Of a stretch of DNA of 64,000 nt, positions 46,258-56,195 are shown piece after piece. The notes below the pieces were generated by a model. That model had not been told where the DNA came from and did not search any database. It saw only the letters and a list, made by a program, of their open reading frames with translations. Numbering within the stretch: the stretch's first letter is position 1; the number at the start of each line of letters is the position of its first letter. The DNA comes from Zea mays (Eukaryota; Streptophyta; Magnoliopsida; Poales; Poaceae), in assembly GCF_902167145.1 (NCBI RefSeq), contig NC_050100.1, forward strand, positions 215,754,081 through 215,818,080, written 5' to 3'. Made by a program: the position numbers and the translations under genes.

Positions 46258-46622
46258 AAGCTGTTCCCAGGGTTGTGATTTGTTTTTTTTAAGCATGGGT
46301 TTTCATGAGGTATTTATTTCTTGCCATCTCATGAGATGCCAAAGTTGCATTCACTCCTTACTTGTGGAGCTCTTTTTGTCCGAGACAGGCATCTCTTATT
46401 CATGTACTGTGTATGTGCATGGCACCTGTCTAAACAGATCAATCTTGTCTTGCAGAGTCAAATTGTTCTATCAGATAGCCATTGCAGATTATCTTTACTA
46501 CTTATTAAGGCTACAAGGGTAGCCTGCCGTTCTGTTGTTATGTAATCTCAACCATCTGTTTTATCATTATGATTTTCAGCCGTCCGATCCCGCGACCCAC
46601 CCTCACGGCTGTACCCAATCCC

Positions 46623-46766
46623 TAACCTCCCCCGCAGTCCCCGACCCTCCGCGGCTCCGATCCGCCTTCGCTGCCCCCCGCATCCCACTCGTGCTAACCT
46701 CCCCCGCAGTCCCCGACCCTCCGCGGCTCCGATCCACCTTCGCCGCCCCCCGCTTCCCACTCGTGC
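46623..46766. repeat. 72-bp tandem duplication private to the right arm
   Basis: Units 46623-46694 and 46695-46766 both start TAACCTCCCCCGCAGTCCCC and differ at a few bases. The left arm has one unit only (inverted, about 44686-44757). Confidence 0.88.
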
Positions 46767-47278
46767 TAAGCCCGACGACGAGGACGTCGACGAGGCCTGC
46801 GTGACGATGGCCTTCGCGGTTCCAATCCACCTCTGTGTCGCCCTCGCACCCCGCGAACCCCGCCCATGCCAAGCCCGAGGAGGACGAGGAGGGTAGCGAC
46901 ACCAAGGTGGAAGGGACGAGCAGCGCCCGCGGTTGCTATGAAATCGCCGAGCAGGGAGATAGTCGCCACGGTGTGTAGTCCGGCTTGGGCGCGGCGGCGT
47001 GGAGTGCTGCGGCCTGCGGGTCCATCTGCCGCGGATCTCCTCTCCCCATTATTGGGAGGTCCGCCATCCATGGAAGGTGCACCATCTACTCCTCTGCCTG
47101 CCATCCATGGAATTCTTGTACCGTGCCGTGGATCCGCGCAATGGAAGGTCGTTTGTACCGCCCGCTGCCCACCCCTACCAGAAATCCCATCCCGCCGCCC
47201 CACCCAACCGGCAGAGACAATGCGCGATGCGCCTCCCCTCCAAAGCCGTCCACCTCCCCTCCCCCCTTGCACCGCACC

Positions 47279-47298
47279 GCACACACACACACACACAC
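47279..47298. repeat. CA microsatellite
   Basis: About nine CA units. In the left arm the mirrored tract (about 40577-40586) is shorter. Confidence 0.85.
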
Positions 47299-47417
47299 CT
47301 GCACTAACGCCATTTCCGTGCCTAGATAGATTGTAGGTCTACGAGGTAGCATCAAATGGCTCTCCCGTAGGAAGGGTAGAGCCTCCATGTGGCGGCCTCC
47401 AGATCACAACTCCGATT

Positions 47418-47768
47418 CTCGACGAGCGCCGCGATCACCATGGACAAGAACGAGAGGAACATCCCCGTGCCGATGCGCTGCAGCATGGTGATCCCTGATG
47501 GTTTGCCGGAGTACCGGCGCGACACCGGCACGAGGACGCGGTCGTAGATAGGGATGATGACCATGATTGTGATGCTGATGAAGCTATGCAGCGCAACAGG
47601 TGGCACCTGGAAGTGTCGCCCGATCCGCCGGTCCAGGGTCGCCGCCTGTTTCATGAAGAACGTCGAGGACTGCGAGTACGCCACCGCGTAGAGCAGGCAT
47701 GCCACCCATATCGGGAACAAACGGATGATGGCCTTGGCCTCCTTGACGAGGCCTCAATTATTTCTCAC
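47418..47768 (-). pseudogene. NPF/PTR transporter fragment, right arm
   Basis: Mirror copy of 40106-40459. It reads LFPIWVACLLYAVAYSQSST, then FFMKQA, RRIGRHFQVPPVALHSF, PIYDRVLVPVSRR and LSMVIAALVE, matching the usual NPF family better than the left copy. An in-frame TGA just upstream of the homologous part (Gly in the left copy) and the absence of the N- and C-terminal halves mark it as a fragment. It lies antisense to the Helitron direction. Confidence 0.82.
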
Positions 47769-48243
47769 TGCTGCCTGGAGAATTACGAAGTGACCTGATG
47801 GATTATCATAATGAAGCAAATTTCAATTCAAAGCAAGCGAAAGAGGTATACCTTTTTTACATTGAAATATCAAAGTAGTTTTTTTGTTTTTAAGCTATGT
47901 TGCATGATGCACTAGCACAATTGTCTACTGTGAAGTATCATCACCAAAAACTCTTAATGTTTATGTTTTGTTTCAAAGGCTATTGTTTGGTAGTAGATTA
48001 TCATGGTCTTGATTTATGGCTGACCAGTACAGAATACATGTCATAAACAGATTGTGTATTCCATGGCATTGCCCTCCTCCCCGCGCCGCGCCCGATTCAC
48101 AATACATATTATGTAATATGAAAATTCACAGTATAATAGAAGATCTAGAATACATGTCATAAATAGAACATTGATTGCATGATTACCAAGTGTAATAAAA
48201 TAAATACAAGCATAGGAAAAGAAATATGTTAAGGATCTTTATT

Positions 48244-48345
48244 TAACCGGAAGGTAATTGATATTGCGAAGAAGACGAAGAGGAGAGGGTCAAGTTGCTT
48301 AAAGATAGAGCAGCATACCATGTATTATTTGGACTGGCTAATGAG
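48244..48345 (+). pseudogene. Unidentified exon fragment, right arm (frameshifted)
   Basis: Mirror copy of 39529-39630 on the + strand, ending at the donor GAG/GTATG. One A is missing near 48277-48280 (GACGAAGAGG against GACGAAAGAGG), which breaks the frame kept in the left arm. Confidence 0.5.
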
Positions 48346-48634
48346 GTATGTTTTATGACATTGGCCAACTAGCATCATAAATAATAAGTGTTTCTTACTT
48401 GAAAATGAAATATTTTGAGCATGGTACCTTGTTCCTCCTAGGTTTTTTCCTTGTATTTTGTTTTTAAAACATTGTTATGTATTGTGAATCGTATTCATCT
48501 CAGCTCCATCCACTTATGCAGGTAGCGGCTCCTCCAAAACTGTCCGCAGAAAATATATCATCAGTGCACCATATAAACCAAAAAAAGGGTACCTGATAAA
48601 AATATAGAATGGGATAATAACACGAGATCGAAAC

Positions 48635-48806
48635 CTTTGTTTTTTTCTGGAGCTTCAGGCCTCTCTGGCACTTTCGTAGGCACATCAGGAAGCTCGATAA
48701 CGTCATTGATGTCCTCAGGAGCAGCTTCTGTGTCAGCCGGAGCTTTCGTTTTCTCTTCAAGCCTTACTTCGGTAACAGGAGCGTATGGCAAAGACTCAAC
48801 GGCAAG
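48635..48806 (-). pseudogene. VPS20/CHMP6-like last-part exon, right arm (uninterrupted)
   Basis: The exon lies between an acceptor ending TTTGCAG and a donor AAAG/GTTT. It reads LAVESLPYAPVTEVRLEEKT ... NDVIELPDVPTKVPERPEAP. It contains the unduplicated site (48657-48661) where Sirevirus-2 entered the left copy. This is the C-terminal tail of an ESCRT-III VPS20-type protein without the rest of the gene. Confidence 0.78.
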
Positions 48807-49241
48807 CTGCAAAGGAAGGCGATGTGAGAACTAAGGTAGACTTTAAACTAGCAAGACATAAACAGAACTGTCTACGTCTCACTTCAAATTCTGGAGCTTT
48901 TAAGTGTGATTGCTCAAAATCATTGACATTGTCATGTTCATGCCACTAAAAAGAGGCCAGATAAAAACATTTTTGGAGCATTTCAAGTGCTTATGTGAAT
49001 AAATAAAATGAATCAGAATAGCTGAGGATCATGGGAGAGAGACTAATCAGAGGTTAAGCCCTGTAATGCCTACTGTGATGTTAGCATTCATAGGGAATCA
49101 GGTTGTTAGACATAATTTGTGGGCCTTCTTTCTGGTTCGGCCTGATCAGGGACAATATTTATACACGAGAGGAGGATTGATGACCAAGAGTGAAAAGTAC
49201 TTCTCAACAGATAAGAACTCTAGATGCTTTGTTGGCCAACC

Positions 49242-49325
49242 CTGAGCTTCCAAATTTTCAAACTCGGCCATGACAGCTTCTTCATCCTCAGCTGAAAGCT
49301 GCTCGCCCAGAACAACATTTATTTC
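49242..49325 (-). pseudogene. VPS20/CHMP6-like exon fragment, right arm
   Basis: Reads EINVVLGEQLSAEDEEAVMA then EFENLEAQ. MAEF here is closer to the family than MVEF of the left arm. It lies upstream of the 48635-48806 exon in the transcript sense, in the order expected for the source gene, with an intron of about 435 bp retained. Retention of intron sequence points to DNA-level capture, not capture through mRNA. Confidence 0.75.
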
Positions 49326-49399
49326 TTGAAATCGACAAGTGATTGGGCAAGTCACTAAAAAGGAAATAGGCCCACTCTTTTGCAGTTGTGGCAACATCA

Positions 49400-52300
49400 T
49401 AACAATTCAACAGAAGGTATGCTTTTTATGAAGCCCTAGAAGGAAAGAAGAATGTAGAACTACTTGTATATAGGTCACAATTTCACAAGGGTGATAAAAG
49501 TAGTCCCAACCATATTTAATCACTTACTACCTACATCCAACATTATATGTTGATTCTTCTGTTTAGTTTACTCAGTGCTTGTCGTGCAAGGGTTAACCTG
49601 AGTATTTAACAAAAATGCTTCTCTGCATACACACAGCGACATGGCTTTCGCACATAACTTATATCCATGATTTTGGATTTAAAACCACGATTCTTGAGAT
49701 TTCCTGGTATGCTCCGTGTTCTCTTATTTAGAATCAGGTCCCCAATGCTAAGATGTATATGATATATTGCAATATATTAATGCATGTTCTTGCTAACTGA
49801 TACTGACTTGTATATTGTTTTGCTAGACCTGCTTTGTGCCAAGATAAAGGTTGCCAAAGTTTGACTTGCATCTCCAGGTCGCAGCGACAAAGAAAGGTGG
49901 GCGATGCAGTGGCGACGCGGGAGCACAACCACCAGGTGCAGCTATTCTGCCTACTACGTTCCATTCCTGCAGAGCACAACCTTTAGGTGTAGCGGTCCAG
50001 ACTACTACTAAATAGTAATACATTTTACCAATCGTTTACAATTTTGAATGATGAGTTCCCTAATTTTCTAAATGTTGACTGATAAATAGTAATATACCAG
50101 GTATGTATGGTATTGATTTGGGGACAATAGTGGGACTGGAGCTTGACGTCGATATCGTGGCGGCGAACACAACGACAAAGAAGGTGAACGCTGCTTCTGT
50201 CTCATTTTTTAGGACATTGAGTTGTCCAAAGAAATAAATGATTCATTCAGGCAATCATCTCGAGCTAGGACAAGGCTTCCCTCCAGCATTGAAATAAGTG
50301 GCCATCTGCTTACAATAGGGTAAATATTTTTTGCCACATTGCTTTGATACTAGCTCTTGTTACAACATGTTCATAGCTTTGGAGACTTGATCTCATTCAT
50401 GTGCTCTAGAGTCCTAGCATGACAAGCTGGCTTTTTTATGTTGTTGGTTATGTTTATGTAGTTCTGATAAATATATTTGCTTTACAACTATTGGCCTACA
50501 TATCCACCAATGGACGTGTATCAGGTTAGTGTATGGCCTTGGTGGTGGTAGTAAATATTTTACTATCAGTCTGAGTATTTAAATCAATGGCTTTAACATT
50601 TGTTCATGCCATGCAACTTAGCTTTAAAATGGTTCGGCGTTTCTAGCTCCTTATACTCGGTGTTCAAATCTCATGTCATGCAGAGTGACTTCTACTTTCT
50701 TCTTATCACATCAAATTAATTAATGCATTATGGAGCTACTGAATGGTACCAATAGGAATCTTTCACCATGTCAGGTATAGGCATCTTTCACCATGTTAGG
50801 TGCAGAGGAAACAATTAGTGCTTCCCTTTGCCCTAGAATGCTAGCACTGCAGTTTTTTATGCTTTGAAAAAAACCCAGCCATCACACTACTAAATACTAA
50901 TAATCATAGCTGCTTACCAGTAAATTTAGAAATTTATAATCTGAGGTGTAGTGATAAGTTTGTTAGACAGAATGACCATCACTTTTGTTTTTATGTAGAA
51001 ATGCTCAAATGCATTATAAAAGCAAAGTAATGTACTCTTGGTTTTCTAGATATGACATGTTGTTTGACTAATAGATGTCTTGCTTCATGTTCTATTATTT
51101 TCTTTTGTTATAGCCTGTAATAATAGTTGGAAAACTTTAACAGTTTCAAGGTTCCAGTTAATTTGCATGTTGGTTATTTCATTGACCAAACAAACCTTTT
51201 CCTTACAGGAAGACAATCCTGACTTATTTACTAATAAAGAAAAAAATCGATGAAGTAGAATCAATGGATATAGGATTGCTGCTGACTCGTCTTCTAAGCA
51301 TGGTGAAGTTGACATATCACATTAGCAATGAACTATCAGGGCAGTGATCATGATTTTGTACACTACTTTGGTGTATCATCGCCTAATAAAGTATCCACAA
51401 ACTCATGAGCCTTTTTTCCGGTTCCAGCTGCAGACCCCAAAGCAGAACCTGTAGTTCTAGCAAATAAGTCTAAATGGTCACCAGAGCAGGGGCAACACAG
51501 GATCTGACGCCCATTCTATGTTGCTGAAGTCGAAGCACATGTGCTCACAATCAAAAAGCATGGAACAAGAAGGTATAGTTTCTTATCCCCCCATTCGACC
51601 TAACAGAATTCCTTGGCTTCTGTATTCTCACTAAAGCAAAAATATATGTCTTTGCATGTACTCGTCAAAGCTGATAATTAGTTTCCTTGTTGTCTTATTG
51701 ATTGATCCTCTTGATTTCCTTCTTTTGCCGAACCTTTTTAATTGTTGTGGAAGGAGTTTTTTGCACGGGATTGTATACTTATGATTTATGCAAAATCTTT
51801 AGTGGGGTCAGATTACTTGGCCAATTTAACCAATAGTTTGGTACTTGTGGGTTTTAGTACAAGAATGGTTCACCAAAAACAAAGTAGACACATTCTTGCA
51901 CATTAACTAACCCGATCCGGTACACAGAGCGAGCATCTCGCTGCAACAACGATTTGGCGAGCCGGTGCTTTAGGAGCTGCTCGACTAGGTCCTGGCGACC
52001 TAGGTCTACTGGTCCCAGCAGCAAGCCAAGCTCGCCTAAGAAACCCTCTTTGCTGAGGCTCACTTGCTCACCTAATAACTTGACGATGATCGTGGTTGAT
52101 GGCCTTCTCTAAGGCTGTTGCAGCCTTTGTATAAAGTTAGTATGTCAGCCAATCTCTTCATAGGAGGTTTAAGAAAGATATATTATAAAAAAGAATGCAT
52201 ATATAAGGTACATGAGACATTGATCGATTTGTTGTAATATCTACTCATCACCTGATATTCTTTAAGCCATATTTATTATTAAATAAATAGCTAAGGAGAT

Positions 52301-52844
52301 ACTTGGTTACTGATTGTAATGTTTAGCAGAGCTACACACCTGGGAGAAGTGGTGTCTTGCGTTCGTTGAATTTTGAACTAAAACGAATACTTGTCCTTAA
52401 AAAAACTATTTGCTGAACTTATCCAGTCTATTTCATGAGTTAAATTGTGAGTTTTTGTTTCTGCCCGTGATACGTGTCCTAATGTTGAGAATAGCATAAA
52501 ATGGAATATCTCTTTCTTTTTGTTTACATCACCATATTCTTCAGATGTGTGATTGCTAATGTTTCATAAGCTAAACATTGTGTTTGACATCATAGTGAAT
52601 GATTGGCTATACTCCAACCTTGCAGGCTGGAATTAACTAAGAGGAGAAAATTTGAATGTGCATGAGGTATATTATTGATTACAACTACTAAAGGAGAAGT
52701 TGACTTTTTTCTTACCATAGTAATACACTTATTGATATGATTTATTTGTATCTATTGAATTTTTATGTTTTTCAGCAATGTAGGCTACTGGCAGTTTTGG
52801 TGACTGCAACAGCCAGCAATGGTCTAATGCCATCAAGGGGGTGT
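49400..52844. other. Right Helitron body, mostly noncoding
   Basis: AT-rich mirror of 23267-26714. It holds the counterparts of the exon-like pieces described there (about 51350-51475 and 51842-52091, - strand). No complete gene. Confidence 0.7.
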
Positions 52845-53720
52845 CAAGCAAGGCGTTCATGGTATTTAGTCCTTATTGTTTATGTGGTCGTAGATTGCTG
52901 TGGGTAACACTGATCGCTTCTATGCCGCTGCAAGCAAACCGGTGTGTGAGGAGGTTCTGTCATGCCTACCAAATTTGTAAGAAGACTCTTCTGGTATTCC
53001 TAGATCCCTGGCACACTACTGTTTATTTTAAAAATTTTATTGGCACACTAAGGTCTAACACAACAACACCATCTGTCAACTATTAACAAATTCATGGTGG
53101 GATGACGATGGTGTGAACTGCAAAGAAGCCTGTGGCCCAACTTCTAGATCCAGTGGTGCCAAACCTCAATCAACATTGTTCAGGATGTTGTCAGCCATAT
53201 TCAGCAATAGCAGCAACCCACGACTAATTTGGCTGCCCAAAAACATCAGGTGGCACGAGTAGGGAAGATACAAACAACGTACGTGGCCTGGTTAGCTATG
53301 AGCATTCTAAAGTCATCGTATATGTGAGACACCATGGATTGCATTTGCAAGTGAACAAAAAACTCTAGAATTTGATGGTTCTTGCATCTCAATCCTTCTA
53401 TCTAATGACAAAATTGATTTGTTTTAGAAATATTGATGCTTGTCTGCATTATCTTTATGATGACTTTGCATGATCAAAATTTTGTTGTGTGTCCTGCATT
53501 CCGTAGCTTGTTGGTGATTCATGTACAAGAGACATCCAGTTTCCATCGTTTTCACGGGCGTCGTGCATCAACCAACTCCCCACATTTTAATGGTAAAAAA
53601 CAAATTATGCACAAACGAAGGATTCAAACATTATTATTGGTTCCAAATCTATATTTGCACCACCTAGACAACAAGATGGGTATAAATGGAAACCGTGGCA
53701 ACGCACGGGCATTTAACTAG
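52845..53720 (+). other. Distal end of the right Helitron, no partner in the window
   Basis: AT-rich sequence with no recognised gene, ending in the Helitron hairpin and CTAG. Its inverted partner is expected immediately left of the window. Confidence 0.7.
53691..53720 (+). other. Helitron 3' terminus: hairpin plus CTAG
   Basis: A 5-bp GC stem (53693-53697 with 53704-53708), then a short A/T stretch and CTAG, with T as the next base. This is the conserved 3' signature of maize Helitrons, used to end rolling-circle replication. Confidence 0.9.
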
Positions 53721-54464
53721 TTTGAAAAATATAAAAGTCAAACTTTTGTCAACAAAACAGATTTTTGTAACCCCAAAACGAAAATGTAATGCTTGTCACC
53801 CATACACCTAGATTGAATTCAAACGCAGCCCATCAAATCAATATCTAATGACATTTTTCTGTCTTTGTTCTCTCAAATTACTCTGCCATCTACTCTAATA
53901 TCGTCCATTCACCGAGTATGACATTTCTCCGCGCCACAAAACTCGCTTGTCCCCAAGCAAGGGCTTCTGTAAATTTTGCTTTGACCACATATAATTTTTT
54001 TTCAAGTTGCTTATGTTGGAGGAAGACCATTCAATTGGATCAACGTCTGAGGAATCGCATGGTTACCTTTATAAATAAGTCGACAGTCCAATATTTCTTT
54101 AGGTACTAATCTGATAGAGACAAGTCAGCCACTTGAGGCAATTCAGCAAAGGCTGGTGTGTAACTAGGATGGAATGCTTTCAACTACGAGACATACTGGC
54201 ATCATCACCCCCTGAGAGTGGGGAGTGAGGAATAAGGGTGCATACTGGCCTGGAGACTTGGGTCCCCACCTGCAAGGATTCTGAATGCCAGATGGAGAGG
54301 TCCGGGACCCAATTGGGGGGAGGGGGTCCGGACAGCATACGTGGAGGTCCGAGACCCGCCAATGGGGCCCGGACTATATGCACGAGGCCTGGGCCATCCT
54401 AGGGGGTCCGGACCAGACGTTGTAGCTCCCGAGCATCCCTTCCGGGACACGTGGCAGCACCAGA
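53721..54464. other. Spacer between the Helitron and Gypsy-2
   Basis: 53721-54180 is AT-rich with no recognised feature. 54230-54464 is GC-rich with repeated GGTCCGGAC and GGTCCGAGAC motifs and resembles a fragment of a maize retroelement LTR. I could not identify it. The last five bases before Gypsy-2 are CCAGA. Confidence 0.5.
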
Positions 54465-56194
54465 TGTCGGGGACCATAATTAGGGGTACCCTCAAGACGC
54501 CTAATTCTCAGCTGGTAACCCCCATCAGCATAAAGCTGCAAAGGCCTGATGAGTACGATTAAGTCAGGGATCAGTCCACACGAGTGACTCGATCACGCTT
54601 CACCCGAGCCTAGCCTCGGCCAAAGGCAGCCGACCTCGAGAGACTTCCGTCTCGCCCGAGGCCCCCCTTTTAACGGCGGACACACCTCCGGCTCGCCCGA
54701 GGCCTTGGCTTCGCTTAGAAGCAACCCTGACTAAATCGTCGCGCCGACTGACCAGGTTGCAGGAGCATTTAACGCAAAGGTGGCCTGACACCTTTATCCT
54801 GACACGCGCCCCCCGGCAGAGCCGAAGTGACCGCCGTCACTCCACCGCTCCACTGACCAGTCTGACAGAAGGACAGCGCCGCCTGCGCCACTCCGACTGC
54901 AGTGCCACTCGACAGAGTGAGTCTGACAGGCAGTCAGGCCTTGCCAAAGGTGCCATAGGAAACTCCGCTCCGCCCGACCCCAGGGCTCGGACTCGGGCTA
55001 AGACCCGGAAGACGGCGAACTCCGCTCCGCCCGACCCCAGGGCTCGGACTCGGGCTAAGACCCGGAAGACGGCGAACTCCGCTCCGCCCGACCCCAGGGC
55101 TCGGACTCGGGCTAAGACCCGGAAGACAGCGAACTCCGCTCCGCCCGACCCCAGGGCTCGGACTCGGGCTAAGACCCGGAAGACGGCGAACTCCGCTCCG
55201 CCCGACCCCAGGGCTCGGACTCGGGCTAAGACCCGGAAGACGACGAACTCCGCTCCGCCCGACCCTAGGGCTCGGACTCGGGCTAAGACCCGGAAGACGA
55301 CGAACTCCGCTCCGCCCGACCCCAGGGCTCAGACTCGGGCTCAGCCCCAGAAGACGACGAAACTATGCCTCGCCCGACCCCAGGGCTCGGGCTCCGCCCT
55401 GGCCTCGGGCAAACGATCCCCGCCTCGCCCGACCCGGGGGCTCGGGCTCGGCCTCGGCCACGGAAGACAGACTCGACCTCGGCTTCGGAGGAGCCCCCAC
55501 GTCGCCCGACCTAGGGCTCGGGCCCGCCACGTCAACAGGAAGCGCCATCACCATCCTACCCCGAGCCGACTCGGGTCACGAAGAACAAGACCGGCGTCCC
55601 ATCTGGCCAGCTCCGCCAGATGAGCAATGATGGCGCCCCACAAGCTCTGTGACGACGGCGGCTCTCAGCTCTCTTACGAAGGCAGGGTGACGTCAGCAAG
55701 GACTCGACCGCTCCTACAGCTGTCCCTCCGCCAAGCTCCGTTGCTCCTCCGACAGCCATGACATCACGCCAGCAAGGTGCCAATACCTCTCCGGCTGCCA
55801 CATTGGCATGTACCTAGGGCGCTAGCTCTCTCTCCGCTAGACGCGTAGCACTCTGCTACACCCCCATTGTACACCTGGATCCTCTCCTTACAACTATAAA
55901 AGGAAGGACCAGGGCCTTCTTAGAGAAGGTTGGCCGCGCGGGGACGAGGACGAGACAGGCGCTCTCTTGGGGCCGCTCGCTTCCCTCACCCGCGTGGACG
56001 CTTGTAACCCCCCTACTGCAAGCGCACCCGACCTGGGCGCGGGACGAACACGAAGGCCGCGGGATCTCCACCTCTCTCACGCCCGTCTCCGGCCACCTCG
56101 CCTCTCCCCCCTTCGCGCTCGCCCACGCGCTCGACCCATCTGGGCTGGGGCACACAGCACACTCACTCGTCGGCTTAGGGACCCCCCCTGTCTC
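54465..56194 (+). repeat. Gypsy-2 5' LTR (inner end deleted)
   Basis: Matches the Gypsy-1 LTRs inverted, and carries TATAAAAG at 55895-55902. The match stops at GTCTC near 56194; about the last 13 bp of a complete LTR are missing and gag coding sequence follows directly. Confidence 0.9.
54962..55372. repeat. 57-bp tandem repeat in the Gypsy-2 LTR, about seven copies
   Basis: CAGGGCTCGGACTCGGGCT blocks recur at 54981, 55038, 55095, 55152, 55209, 55266 and 55322. This is the same unit as in Gypsy-1 but about one copy more. The long open frame across it is a by-product of the period being a multiple of three. Confidence 0.92.
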
Positions 56195-56195
56195 C

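Larger units (their letters stand above)
46258..52844 (+). repeat. Right arm of the giant inverted repeat
   Basis: Reverse-complement match to the left arm. It contains none of the three LTR-element insertions of the left arm: single sites are seen at 47242-47246 (solo LTR), 48657-48661 (Sirevirus-2) and 52840-52844 (Sirevirus-1). The match includes 234 bp outside the Helitron (46258-46491), so the Helitron was duplicated together with flanking DNA. Sequence right of 52844 has its expected partner outside the window. Confidence 0.92.
46492..53720 (+). mobile_element. Helitron, right copy (complete, 7.2 kb, non-autonomous)
   Basis: It starts TCTTTACTACTTATTAAGG at 46492 after an A, and ends with a hairpin (CCGTG 53693-53697 pairs with CACGG 53704-53708, loop GCAACG), ATTTAA and CTAG at 53717-53720, followed by T. 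These are the hallmarks of maize Helitrons. No RepHel protein is encoded. It carries gene pieces in both orientations: GC-rich piece, NPF-like fragment (-), unnamed exon (+), VPS20-like exons (-) and others. It was probably mobilised by an autonomous Helitron elsewhere and acquired its gene pieces by capture, as known for maize. Confidence 0.87.

Noticed and set aside
44909..46491. The inner 230-bp inverted repeats with the loop as a small terminal-inverted-repeat transposon
   Set aside because: The inverted match does not stop at the Helitron ends but continues through the whole Helitron. No target duplication or transposon-type terminus was seen at 45141 or 46258.
23267..53720. The palindrome as an assembly artefact (the same reads placed twice in opposite orientation)
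   Set aside because: The arms differ by scattered substitutions, several indels, a private 72-bp duplication and three insertions with target duplications present on one side only. A copying error in assembly would not create these. Read-level confirmation is still needed.
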